From Nocardia terrae (GTDB lineage Bacteria; Actinomycetota; Actinomycetes; Mycobacteriales; Mycobacteriaceae): a stretch of DNA of 64,000 bases. Made by a program: the position numbers and the translations under genes. Below are positions 44,486-52,386 of the stretch, piece after piece. A model generated the notes under the pieces. That model worked only from the letters and a program-made list of their open reading frames with translations. It was not told the origin of the DNA and made no database searches. Every line of letters starts with the position of its first letter. Positions within the stretch are counted from its first letter, which is position 1. Where the stretch lies: positions 1,240,001 through 1,304,000 of the forward strand of contig NZ_WRPP01000001.1 of the NCBI RefSeq assembly GCF_009760405.1, in the 5' to 3' direction.

Positions 44486-45901
44486 ATGAGACGTACACGC
44501 ATCCTGTGCTCGATATTGTCGGCACTGGCCATCGCTGCGAGCGGGGTCGCGGTGGTGAGCGCGTCGCCTCTGGATATCGCCGACGGGTCCGGCAGCTCCA
44601 GCGGGTCCGGATCGGGCAGCGGGACCGGGTCCGGCACGGGCAGTGCCAGCGGGTCCGGGACGGGCAGTTCGGGCGCGCCGACCAGTGTGCCCTCGCTCGG
44701 CCCGGACTTCCTATGGGGCGTGGCCATGGCCGGATTCCAGTCCGAAGGCCATGCGCCCGACAGCAATTGGAGCCGGTACGCGAATTCCGGGAAGGCGCAC
44801 GACCCGTACCTGAATTCGGTCGACTTCTACGACCGGTATGCCGAGGACATCGATTTGGCGGCGGGTATGGGCTTGAAGGTGTACCGGCTCAGCATCGAAT
44901 GGGCGCGGGTGCAGCCGCAGCCGAATACCTGGGACGAGAACGGCTTTCGCTTCTACGATCAGGTCATCGCGAAGATCCGTGCTGCGGGCATGCGCCCGAT
45001 GCTGACTCTCGACCACTGGGTGATCCCCGGCTGGGAGGCCGATCGCGGCGGCTGGAAGAACCAGGGCATGGTCTCGGACTGGCTCACCAACATGCGCCGG
45101 GTCGTGGACCGCTACGCCTCCGACGACCCGCTGTGGGTGACCATCAACGAGCCGATGGGCTATGTCGCGCAATCGATCAAGATCGGTGACATCGGGCTGG
45201 GCGACGCGCTGCCCATGTTCGACCGGCTCGTGCAGGCGCACGACGGCATCTACGACTACATCCATCAGCGCCAGCCCGGCGCGAAGGTCACCAGCAATAT
45301 CGCGCAGTATCCGATCGTGCAGGACCTGACCGACATGCTGTTCGCCGACCGCATCCGCGGCAAGCTCGACTACATCGGCGTCGACTTCTATTACGGCGCT
45401 TCGCTGACCCATCTGCCCGGCCCGGCCCTGCTCGGCGACGAACTGTGGAAGAACGCCATCGAACCCGAGGGCATCTACTACGACCTGCGCACCTACACCG
45501 AGAAGTTCCCCGGGCTGCCGATCTACGTGGTGGAGAACGGGCTTCCCACCGACAACGCGACCCCCCGTGCCGACGGCTACGACCGCGCCGACCACCTGCG
45601 CGACACCGTCTACTGGCTGCAGCGGGCCAAGGCCGACGGCATCGACGTGATGGGCTACAACTACTGGAGCCTCACCGACAACTACGAATGGGGCAGCTAC
45701 GAACCCCGATTCGGCCTCTACACCGTCGACGTGAAGGGCGACCCCACCCTCACCCGCCGCCCGACCGACGCCGTCGCCGCCTTCAAAACCATCACCGCCC
45801 AGGGCGGTGTCCCCGCCGACTACCGCCCCACCCGCAAGCCCGCCCTCTGTTCCATCATCCTGCCGCTGGAGAGCTGCCTGCGCCCGGTGTCGGTGCCGTA
45901 G
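44486..45901 (+). CDS. secreted GH1 beta-glucosidase-like glycosidase
   Basis: A 471-residue exported glycoside hydrolase family 1 enzyme. Residues 1-30 are a signal peptide (MRRTRILCSILSALAIAAS), followed by a Ser/Gly linker at about 37-68. The barrel starts with GPDFLWGVAMAGFQSEGHAP. The catalytic acid/base is in TINEPMGY and the nucleophile in YVVENGLP, both complete. WSLTDNYEWGSYEPRFGLYTVD is the aglycone-side end. Substrate may be a beta-glucoside or other beta-glycoside outside the cell. ATG 44486 is fixed by the signal peptide; GGGAG lies 11 bases upstream. Bacterial GH1 proteins are usually cytosolic, so export is notable. Confidence 0.88.
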   Translation: MRRTRILCSILSALAIAASGVAVVSASPLDIADGSGSSSGSGSGSGTGSGTGSASGSGTGSSGAPTSVPSLGPDFLWGVAMAGFQSEGHAPDSNWSRYANSGKAHDPYLNSVDFYDRYAEDIDLAAGMGLKVYRLSIEWARVQPQPNTWDENGFRFYDQVIAKIRAAGMRPMLTLDHWVIPGWEADRGGWKNQGMVSDWLTNMRRVVDRYASDDPLWVTINEPMGYVAQSIKIGDIGLGDALPMFDRLVQAHDGIYDYIHQRQPGAKVTSNIAQYPIVQDLTDMLFADRIRGKLDYIGVDFYYGASLTHLPGPALLGDELWKNAIEPEGIYYDLRTYTEKFPGLPIYVVENGLPTDNATPRADGYDRADHLRDTVYWLQRAKADGIDVMGYNYWSLTDNYEWGSYEPRFGLYTVDVKGDPTLTRRPTDAVAAFKTITAQGGVPADYRPTRKPALCSIILPLESCLRPVSVP

Positions 45902-46017
45902 AACTGGTTCCGCGAGGCTCGGCCCGCCACGGGCGTCTGTCCTGGCATTGCCCTTGTCGCCGTATCCGGCCGGGCTCGGCCGGGCGTTGCGGCGTTCGGC
46001 CCGAGGGTGTGCGAGCC

Positions 46018-46911
46018 TCAGTCGGATGCCAGGCGCAGTCCGCCGGACAGGGCATCGACCATGGTGTGCAGCAGCGGATTCCGGGTATTGGTACGCCAGG
46101 CCGCGGCGTAGGTGATGACCAGGGGGCGGGGCTGCAGCGGCCGCCAGACCAGCCCGGGCGTCGAGGCGGTGCGTGCGGAGCCGACGCCGATCGCCTCGGG
46201 GCGCAGGGGGAGTAGCTGGAGCATTTGCGCGTGACTCATGGCGCTGTCGCTGAGCACCACCGCCGCGCCGCGCTCACGCAACTGCTCGAGCACCGAGTCG
46301 TGCACCTCGGGTGCGGCGTCACGGGCGAACATGATGAGTTCGTGGTCGCCGATGCGGGCCGGTTCGATCGAACCCGCTGCCGCGAGGGGATTCTCCCGCG
46401 ACATGACGATGCCGAGCTCCTCGTCGGCGATCGGCGTGTAGGTGAGGTGCTCGGCCAGGCGCACCGGCAGGCGCAGCACCGCCAGATCCACCTCGTCGCG
46501 ATCGAGCAGCCGCGCCTGATCGCCGGAGGTGCCGGTGGTGAGCGACACCTTCACCCCGGGCTGGCGCGCCTTCAACAGCGCCTCGATCCGCCCGGGCAGC
46601 CATTGCGGCGCACCGTTGACGATCCCCAGCCGGAACACCGCGTTCCCCGGCTGCGCCACCGCCCGTGTCTCGCGCACCGCGATCTCGGCCGCCTCCAGCA
46701 CATTCCGCGCCGTCTTCAACAGCACCTCACCGGCCGCGGTCAGCTCCACCCCGTGATTCCCCCGAATCAGCAGTGGCCCGCCCACCTCGCGCTCGATGGT
46801 CCGGATCTGCTGGCTGAGCGTCGGAGTCGAGATGAACAACCGCTCCGCCGCCCGCCGAAAATGCAGCTCCTCCGCCACCGCCACGAAGTACCGCAACTGC
46901 CGCAATTCCAC
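46018..46911 (-). CDS. LysR-family transcriptional regulator
   Basis: A 297-residue regulator. The N-terminal winged helix (ELRQLRYFVAVAEELHFRRAAERLFISTPTLSQQIRTIEREVG, residues 1-45) has the classic LysR spacing, and the remaining part is the two-lobed effector domain (VFRLGIVNGAPQWLPGRIEALLKARQPG). GTG 46911 is chosen because MELRQLRYFVAV is the usual beginning. It lies alone: the target could be itself or the nearby GH1 gene, 116 bases beyond its 3' end, but nothing ties them. The effector is unknown. Confidence 0.9.
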   Translation of the reverse strand: MELRQLRYFVAVAEELHFRRAAERLFISTPTLSQQIRTIEREVGGPLLIRGNHGVELTAAGEVLLKTARNVLEAAEIAVRETRAVAQPGNAVFRLGIVNGAPQWLPGRIEALLKARQPGVKVSLTTGTSGDQARLLDRDEVDLAVLRLPVRLAEHLTYTPIADEELGIVMSRENPLAAAGSIEPARIGDHELIMFARDAAPEVHDSVLEQLRERGAAVVLSDSAMSHAQMLQLLPLRPEAIGVGSARTASTPGLVWRPLQPRPLVITYAAAWRTNTRNPLLHTMVDALSGGLRLASD

Positions 46912-47045
46912 CCCTAGAACTGTAGGCGGCCCGGCCGCCCCCACCACAACCCCGCCGGTCACCTGCCCGGGTTGCGCTGGGATTTCAAGCCCGGCAACCG
47001 AATCCGTCGCGGCCCCGGGGAGGTCGTCCCCGGGGCCGCTGTCGG

Positions 47046-47119
47046 TAGCGGGGGCGGGATTCGAACCCGCGACCGTTGGCGTATGAGACCACTGCGCTGC
47101 CGAGCTGCGCTACCCCGCG
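47046..47119 (-). tRNA. tRNA with CAU anticodon (Met/initiator-like)
   Basis: Reading the minus strand gives CGCGGGG (acceptor 5' arm) and CCCCGCT (3' arm), with discriminator A. D stem GCGC/GCGC, anticodon loop CTCATAC with CAT at 34-36, and T arm GCGGG TTCGAAT CCCGC complete the cloverleaf. CCA is not encoded (the sequence continues CCG). The unpaired C1 and CCCCGCTA ending match bacterial initiator tRNA. However, the anticodon stem (GTGGT/GCCAA) lacks the three G-C pairs of initiators, and the D stem lacks the A11-U24 pair. See findings. Confidence 0.85.
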
Positions 47120-47166
47120 TCGATGGGATTCGACGCTACGCCCGATGACCTTGGGGTTCCAGCGAT

Positions 47167-47562
47167 TTATGCCCAGCCGGGGTGCGGGGAGGGCTGGGTG
47201 ACGGTGGCCCAGCGTTCGGCTATACGGCGGCCCTGGAAGCGCCACAGGACGAAGCCCTGGAAGGTCATGGGTTGGCCGGTGGTGCGGTCGGTCCAGCACC
47301 AGATGTTGCGGCACATGACCTTGTCGCCCTCGGCGAGCATCTCGACGATGGTGACGTGGAGGTCCGGCAGCGCCTCGTACATGCCGAGCATCATCTTCTC
47401 GTCGCCGGTGAGGTCGGTGGGCTGACCGCCGGGGCCGTCGTGGTCGAGGAAGTCCGGGGTCATGTTGCGGTGGATGACCGCGGCATTGCGCCGGTTCACG
47501 AATTCCTCGAAGTGGTCGGCGACGAACTGCTTCATGGACTCGAGGGAGAGGTCGGTGGCCAT
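47167..47562 (-). CDS. SnoaL-like / ester cyclase-type protein
   Basis: A 131-residue NTF2-fold protein of the SnoaL-like polyketide-cyclase group. HRNMTPDFLDHDGPGGQP and the ending TFQGFVLWRFQGRRIAERWATVTQPS fit the pattern, with the conserved DHD-like motif. Homologues range from cyclases to proteins of unknown function; no polyketide genes are near. ATG 47562. It lies 102 bases after truB on the same strand, separated by a strong hairpin, so it probably has its own promoter. Confidence 0.78.
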   Translation of the reverse strand: MATDLSLESMKQFVADHFEEFVNRRNAAVIHRNMTPDFLDHDGPGGQPTDLTGDEKMMLGMYEALPDLHVTIVEMLAEGDKVMCRNIWCWTDRTTGQPMTFQGFVLWRFQGRRIAERWATVTQPSPHPGWA

Positions 47563-47607
47563 GATCGCCTCCTCGGGCGGCTTGACGACCTTTCCATGGT
47601 GCTCTCG

Positions 47608-47642
47608 CCGGTGCCGCCGCGTAAGCGATTGGGCGGCACCGG
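47608..47642. terminator. hairpin ending the npt-truB operon
   Basis: CCGGTGCCGCC (47608-47618) pairs perfectly with GGCGGCACCGG (47632-47642). It lies just after truB and before the SnoaL-like gene, without a U-run. Confidence 0.65.
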
Positions 47643-47665
47643 GTCAGAGCAGGGGCAGTCCGGGG

Positions 47666-48649
47666 TCAGAGATTGGCGGGCCGGATCACCAGGATCGAGG
47701 AGGCGCGCTTGCCGGATTCCGTGATCAGGGCGATGGCGTGGCCCGCGGGGTCGACGGCCGCGTAGACGCCTTTCATACCAATCGGTTCCAACCATCGGCC
47801 GTTGCGGAGATCCCCGGCCTGGGCGTCGCTGATCTCGCGCACCGGGAAGGCGGTGCGCACGGCCGCGTCGATATCCAGGCTCAGCAGCGGCTCGTCGGCC
47901 TCGGCGGCCGCGGCCAGCTGATCCAGGGTGCGGGCGTGTTCGAGGGTGAACGGGCCCACCCGGGTGCGGCGCAGCGCGGTGAGATGGCCTCCGACACCCA
48001 GCTTTTCGCCGAGATCGCGAGCCAGAGCACGGATGTAGGTGCCCGAGGAGCATTCCACCTCGACGTCCAGATCCACGAACCGGGTTGTGCCGGTGTCGAT
48101 ATCGCGACGCGCCAGCACCTCGAAGCGGGTCACGGTGACGGGGCGGGCGGCCAGCTCCACCTCCTCGCCGGCGCGGGCGCGGGCGTAGGCGCGCTCACCA
48201 TTGATCTTGATGGCGCTGACCGTGGCCGGCACCTGCTGGATGTCGCCGGTCAATTCGGTGATGCGCGCGGCGATCTCGGCGTCGGTGAGATGCCCGGCCG
48301 CCGTCGTGGCGGTCACCTCGCCCTCGGCGTCGTCGGTGATCGTGGACTGGCCCAGCCGGATCGTGGCGGTATACGCCTTGGTGGTCAGGATGAGCTGACC
48401 CAGCAGCTTGGTGGCGCGCTCCGCGCCCAGCACCAGCACGCCGGTGGCCATCGGGTCCAGGGTGCCCGCATGCCCGACCTTCTTGGTGCGCAACAGACCT
48501 CGGCACTTGGCGACCACATCGTGGCTGGTCCAGCCGCCGTCCTTGTCGACGATGAGCAGGCCGCCGAACGCGTCCACCCGCGGCGGCAGCTTCTCGCGAC
48601 GCGGGCGATTCTCGCGCTCGGCCTGCGTGACACCCGATTCCGTCGCCAT
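47666..48649 (-). CDS. truB: tRNA pseudouridine-55 synthase TruB
   Basis: A 327-residue enzyme that makes pseudouridine 55 in the T loop of tRNAs. GGLLIVDKDGGWTSHDVVAKCRGLLRTKKVGHAGTLDPMATGVLVL carries the catalytic Asp in HAGTLDP, and VECSSGTYIRALARDLGEKLG is the second motif. The C-terminal PUA-like part completes the protein. GTGGAGGGCTG is a good ribosome site, and the ATG overlaps the npt stop (48649-48651). Rv2793c is the equivalent. Confidence 0.95.
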   Translation of the reverse strand: MATESGVTQAERENRPRREKLPPRVDAFGGLLIVDKDGGWTSHDVVAKCRGLLRTKKVGHAGTLDPMATGVLVLGAERATKLLGQLILTTKAYTATIRLGQSTITDDAEGEVTATTAAGHLTDAEIAARITELTGDIQQVPATVSAIKINGERAYARARAGEEVELAARPVTVTRFEVLARRDIDTGTTRFVDLDVEVECSSGTYIRALARDLGEKLGVGGHLTALRRTRVGPFTLEHARTLDQLAAAAEADEPLLSLDIDAAVRTAFPVREISDAQAGDLRNGRWLEPIGMKGVYAAVDPAGHAIALITESGKRASSILVIRPANL

Positions 48650-49434
48650 CAGCCCTCCACGATCGCGGTCAGGATGAGACCGTCGCTGATCAGCCAGCGG
48701 CCGTCGAACGAGGTCAGCGGCGCGCCGCCATCGGTCACCGGGCCGGGGACGAGCAGGTCGCTGTGGAAGGTGCCCGAGCCGCCGCCCGCGGACTCCTCGT
48801 CCACGGTGAAGGTGATGTGCGCGTCCTCGAAGCCCAGCCACTTGCCGGTCAGCGGGAACCACACCTTGTAGGTGGCTTCCTTGGCGCAGAACAGCAGTCG
48901 GTCCAGGTGCAGTCCGGTGCCGGGTCGCACGGTCGAGAGCCATTCGCGTTCGGGCGGCAGGCTCACCGAATCCAGCACGCCGTCCGGCAGCCGATCGTGC
49001 GGTTCGGCATCGATGCCGATGGAGCGGAAGCGCAGTTTGTGGCCGAGCGCGGCGGCCCGGTAGCCGTCGCAGTGGGTCAGGCTGCCGACGATGCCGCGCG
49101 GGAACACCGGTTCCCCGGTACCGCCCTTGCCGATCGCCACCGCGGGCTCGCCCAGCTGGGCCAGCGCCTGCCGGGCGCAGTAGCGCGCCCCGATGAAATC
49201 GCGCCGCCGCTTCTCCACCGAGCGGGCGATCAGATGTTCCTCGCCGGGGTGGGGTTTCAGGTCCTCCGGGTACGCCGTCAGCTCGGCCGCGGCCACTCCG
49301 TTGGGGAGAATTCTGCCGAGTATGCGCGCCGACTCCGTGTTCCCAGAGGGAACCTGATTCGCCGCGACTGCCCGCTCCTCGATGACCCGCCTCCTGCTCG
49401 CTCGTATAACTGCCGAATCGAGCCTACCGGGCAC
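48649..49434 (-). CDS. npt: 4'-phosphopantetheinyl transferase (Npt/PptT type)
   Basis: A Sfp-type transferase that loads phosphopantetheine onto carrier proteins of polyketide, peptide and mycolic-acid synthesis, in the cytosol. HLIARSVEKRRRDFIGARYCARQAL, GKGGTGEPVFPRGIVGSLTHCDGYRAAAL, SIGIDAEPH (metal Asp/Glu) and LLFCAKEATYKVWFPLTGKWLGFEDA are nearly identical to the Nocardia Npt enzyme used in biotechnology. The start is unclear: alignment puts Met at an ATA codon (in ARILGRILP). GTG 49434 is the nearest upstream start and gives 261 residues, about 40 extra. TTG 49491 is possible but crowds the divergent gene. The stop overlaps truB. Confidence 0.92.
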   Translation of the reverse strand: MPGRLDSAVIRASRRRVIEERAVAANQVPSGNTESARILGRILPNGVAAAELTAYPEDLKPHPGEEHLIARSVEKRRRDFIGARYCARQALAQLGEPAVAIGKGGTGEPVFPRGIVGSLTHCDGYRAAALGHKLRFRSIGIDAEPHDRLPDGVLDSVSLPPEREWLSTVRPGTGLHLDRLLFCAKEATYKVWFPLTGKWLGFEDAHITFTVDEESAGGGSGTFHSDLLVPGPVTDGGAPLTSFDGRWLISDGLILTAIVEG

Positions 49435-49514
49435 GCCGATTCGACTCGGGCGCTGAGCGGCCGGATACGGCAACCCATTGTGATACACCAATCGGTCTAC
49501 TAGCTTCTGAGGGT

Positions 49515-49868
49515 ATGTCCGACTCCCTTACAGACCAGTCCTGGCGGCGTCCGACCCTGATCGCGACCCTCATCGCCGCGTTCATCACTCAGAACTCGAT
49601 CGCCCTGCCCTATGTGCGGCGCAACGGACCGAAGTCGGCGCTCGACTTCTTCGTCGGCGACATCTACAAGACGGTGCCCGGCCGCTTCGCCATGGTGGAT
49701 CTCATCTTCGTGGTGATCGGCTTCCATGTCTGGGCCCTGGCCGAGGCCCGCCGCCTCGGCATCGTCCGCTGGTGGGCAGCGTCGTTCGTGCTCACATTCT
49801 CGGTCGGCATCGCCACGGCCATCCCCTTCTTCCTGCTGGCGCGCGATTTCACCGCGGAGCGTCGCTGA
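49515..49868 (+). CDS. DUF2834 membrane protein
   Basis: A 117-residue membrane protein. Three hydrophobic segments are seen: TLIATLIAAFITQNSIALPYV, FAMVDLIFVVIGFHVWALAEA and WWAASFVLTFSVGIATAIPFFLLA, with VDLIFVVIGFHVWALAEARRLG typical of DUF2834. Function unknown. CTGAGGGT precedes ATG 49515. Divergent from npt with a very short gap. Confidence 0.75.
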   Translation: MSDSLTDQSWRRPTLIATLIAAFITQNSIALPYVRRNGPKSALDFFVGDIYKTVPGRFAMVDLIFVVIGFHVWALAEARRLGIVRWWAASFVLTFSVGIATAIPFFLLARDFTAERR

Positions 49869-49902
49869 CCGGTCCGACCGTGAGCGGAAGTTAGGGTTGC
49901 AC

Positions 49903-50364
49903 ATGACCTACGTCGTGGACTTCACCGATGTGTCGACCGTCGGACTGGAATCGTCGCCGGTCGCCGCGGCGCTCGCCGGACTGCGGGCCAACGAGGCCCG
50001 CTACTTCAAGAACAAATACGACCACGTCTTCACGGTCGAGCCCGCGAGTAAATCCAAGGCGACCATCGCCTGGGTGAGCGGAATCCTCGAGTCCGAACGC
50101 TCCATCGTCATCGCCTCCCCACCCCTCGAGGCCACCGAATTCGAGGTCGAAGGCATTCGAATGGCCTACGTCTTCTATCAGTCCGGCCTCTCGATCAACG
50201 TCATGTACACCCTCGCCGACGCCGGCAAACGCGCAGTCGGCTTCAAACTCTCCGACGGCATGGAAGTCCCCGAAGAACTCGCCTCCTTCAAATTCGCCCG
50301 CCAGAAGTCGAAACTCGCCGGCACCATCCGCGGCTCCTACTTCGTCATCAAGGGCGAGCACTGA
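49903..50364 (+). CDS. conserved hypothetical protein
   Basis: A 153-residue soluble protein without a family I recognise. The sequence alternates strand and helix, starts TYVVDFTDVSTVGLESSPVAAALAG, and contains KNKYDHVFTVEPASKSKATIAWV and GIRMAYVFYQSGLSINVMYTLADAGKRAV, with no Cys and no membrane segment. It sits 34 bases after the DUF2834 gene on the same strand, so they may be co-transcribed. Its stop lies 3 bases from the stop of the convergent DUF3558-like gene. Confidence 0.55.
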   Translation: MTYVVDFTDVSTVGLESSPVAAALAGLRANEARYFKNKYDHVFTVEPASKSKATIAWVSGILESERSIVIASPPLEATEFEVEGIRMAYVFYQSGLSINVMYTLADAGKRAVGFKLSDGMEVPEELASFKFARQKSKLAGTIRGSYFVIKGEH

Positions 50365-50367
50365 CCC

Positions 50368-51453
50368 TCACGGCAGAGACGGCCAAACGTCGGCCGCGAT
50401 GCGTTCGGCGGCCCGGCAGGCCTGATCGCCGGTGTGGCTCGAATCGGCGGGCCAGTCGACGGCCAGCTCGATGACTTCGGTCAACGTCCGATCGAGATCG
50501 CCTGGCGGGTCCCCGATTTCGCGGTACCCGAGCCAGTGGTTCCAAGTTTTCCCGCGTGTCGAAGCGACGCAGGAAAACGCGGTGGGCATCGACGTGCGAT
50601 AGACGGCGGTCGGTCGTCCGGCCATCGTGGTGATCGGCCGGTACAGCGAATCCCCGAGATTCCTGGTGAGCTCCAAGCGCACCCGGATCTGCACCGAGGG
50701 ATTCGTCTCGCCGACCTCCACCGACCACTTACATGTATTCCGTGCCAGATCGAATCGGCGGGCACCGGTGAAGTCGAGCGCCGCCTGCACGGATTCTTGT
50801 GTGGCGTGGCTGCAAAGGTCAACGGAGGCAGCGGAATCCGCCGGATAGGTCAGGTGCCGGATCGGTCCCATCGCCAAGGTCCGGGCGGCCGCGTCGGCAA
50901 CCTGCCCGGTGAGAACCGCAACGTTGACGCCGTCGGCGAGTCTGCCCGTGTTGTTGTCGAAGGCCGAGCCGATGGCTTGCCCGCTGATGGTGATGCCGGT
51001 GCCGTTGTCCCGGTAGAGCAGTTCGAGCGCGCCGGCGGCCTCGGCGACTCCCTCGATCTGGGACGGTCCCCACGCGTGGTGTATCGACCCCTCGTCTCTG
51101 AAGGTCAGGCCCTCCCGGCGGTAATGGGTGATGTCGAAATGGTCGCTCACGTTCATCCACAGGAGGACGGCCCCGTCATCGGTGTTCCGTAATCGGACGG
51201 CGAATTGGCAGGACCGCAGATCGAGCGGACGTATCTGAACATCGAAATTCGGGCCGACGACCGCGTCGGCCGTGGCGAAGCCGCACGGATCGATGGTCGC
51301 CATATCGCCGAAGCCGGCATTGTCTGTTGTCTCCGACTGTCCGCCGGACGTGGTCGAGGATCGGACGGACGCGACCGCCACAACCGCGGCCGTAACGACG
51401 GTAAGTGCGCCGATGAGTATCCAGATCTGCCGTTTCGAGCGACGGTCTGTCAC
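50368..51453 (-). CDS. membrane-anchored protein with two DUF3558-like repeats
   Basis: A 361-residue protein with a short cytoplasmic head, one transmembrane helix (IWILIGALTVVTAAVVAVASV, residues 10-30), and an outer part with two similar modules: IDPCGFATADAVVG..SCQFAVRL near 54-90 and VDLCSHATQESVQAALDFTGARR..NTCKWSVEVGET near 212-250. Both have the DPCxx..(C) layout of DUF3558 lipoproteins, of unknown function. It is not lipidated here but helix-anchored. Start GTG 51453. Convergent with the conserved hypothetical gene. Confidence 0.65.
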   Translation of the reverse strand: MTDRRSKRQIWILIGALTVVTAAVVAVASVRSSTTSGGQSETTDNAGFGDMATIDPCGFATADAVVGPNFDVQIRPLDLRSCQFAVRLRNTDDGAVLLWMNVSDHFDITHYRREGLTFRDEGSIHHAWGPSQIEGVAEAAGALELLYRDNGTGITISGQAIGSAFDNNTGRLADGVNVAVLTGQVADAAARTLAMGPIRHLTYPADSAASVDLCSHATQESVQAALDFTGARRFDLARNTCKWSVEVGETNPSVQIRVRLELTRNLGDSLYRPITTMAGRPTAVYRTSMPTAFSCVASTRGKTWNHWLGYREIGDPPGDLDRTLTEVIELAVDWPADSSHTGDQACRAAERIAADVWPSLP

Positions 51454-51551
51454 GATTTCTCACCCTCTCACATGGGGTGTTAGGTCCAGGCTCATGTGCC
51501 TTCGTGCGCGCGTCGTGGACGGCGCTCACGGCCGCGGGTTTGCTGAATGGC

Positions 51552-52286
51552 ATGACAGACAACGGATTTGTGGGGCAGGGGCGGCGTGCGGTGGTTGTGG
51601 GCGGGGGCTCCGGGATGGGGCAGGCGATTGCTGATTCGCTTTTGGGGGAAGGGTATGAGGTGGTCATCGTCGGGCGGTCGGAGCAGCGGCTGGGCGATGC
51701 GGTGCGGGAGCTCGGGGAAGGGAAGTTGAGTGCCGTCGCGGCGGATGTGGCCGATGAGGAGCAGGTGGCGTGGTTGTTCGAGACGGTGGGGACGGTCGAT
51801 CATGTGATCACTACGGCGGGGGATCCGGGGGGTGCTTATGCGCCCATCGCCGAGTTCGATTTCGCTGCCGGTCGAGGCTTTCTGGAGACCAAGGTGGTCG
51901 GGTCGATGCTGCTGGCCAAGTACGCCCGGCTCACCCCGGGCGGCTCGATCACTTTCGTGTCGGGCATCGCCGCCTACCGTCCGGCGGCGGGCGGGGCCAT
52001 GGTGGCGACGGCGAACGCGGCGCTCGAGGGCTTGGCGCGCGCCCTGGCGGTCGAGCTCGCGCCGACCCGGGCGAACGTGGTGTCACCGGGCTGGGTGGAC
52101 ACGGCGATCTGGGACAAGATGGCTTGGGACGACGTCGAAGCGCGGCAGCGGGCGATGGCCGAGAAACTTCCGGCGGGGCGCATCGGCAAGCCGGAAGATA
52201 TTGCGGCGGCGGTGCTTTCGGTGATCCACAACCCGTTCATTACCGGCACGATCCTGCATGTGGACGGTGGGCACCGGCTCGTCTGA
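51552..52286 (+). CDS. SDR-family protein lacking the catalytic Tyr and Lys
   Basis: A 244-residue short-chain dehydrogenase-like Rossmann protein. VVVGGGSGMGQAIADSLLGEGYEVVIVGRSEQRL is the nucleotide loop, DHVITTAGDPGG the NAG-like motif, and SPGWVDTAIWDK the C-terminal motif. The catalytic YxxxK is absent: the usual YSASKAAL reads MVATANAAL. The Ser is present (FVSGIAAY). The protein may bind cofactor without classical activity or use another residue. ATG 51552 is the chosen start. Confidence 0.75.
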   Translation: MTDNGFVGQGRRAVVVGGGSGMGQAIADSLLGEGYEVVIVGRSEQRLGDAVRELGEGKLSAVAADVADEEQVAWLFETVGTVDHVITTAGDPGGAYAPIAEFDFAAGRGFLETKVVGSMLLAKYARLTPGGSITFVSGIAAYRPAAGGAMVATANAALEGLARALAVELAPTRANVVSPGWVDTAIWDKMAWDDVEARQRAMAEKLPAGRIGKPEDIAAAVLSVIHNPFITGTILHVDGGHRLV

Positions 52287-52290
52287 ATTC

Positions 52291-52321
52291 CTCCCCACTT
52301 CAACGTATATCGCGTGGGGGG
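52291..52321. terminator. hairpin after the SDR gene
   Basis: CTCCCCAC (52291-52298) pairs with GTGGGGGG (52314-52321), one G-U pair, just after the SDR stop at 52286. Confidence 0.5.
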
Positions 52322-52386
52322 ACTTGCCGCAAGACCCCGTAGCGGATCGATAATCGCTGGTCGTAGCGGTATACGGAAGGGGAATC

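Noticed and set aside
44590..44680. GGGTCCGG-type tandem repeats
   Set aside because: They encode the Ser/Gly linker of the exported GH1 enzyme.
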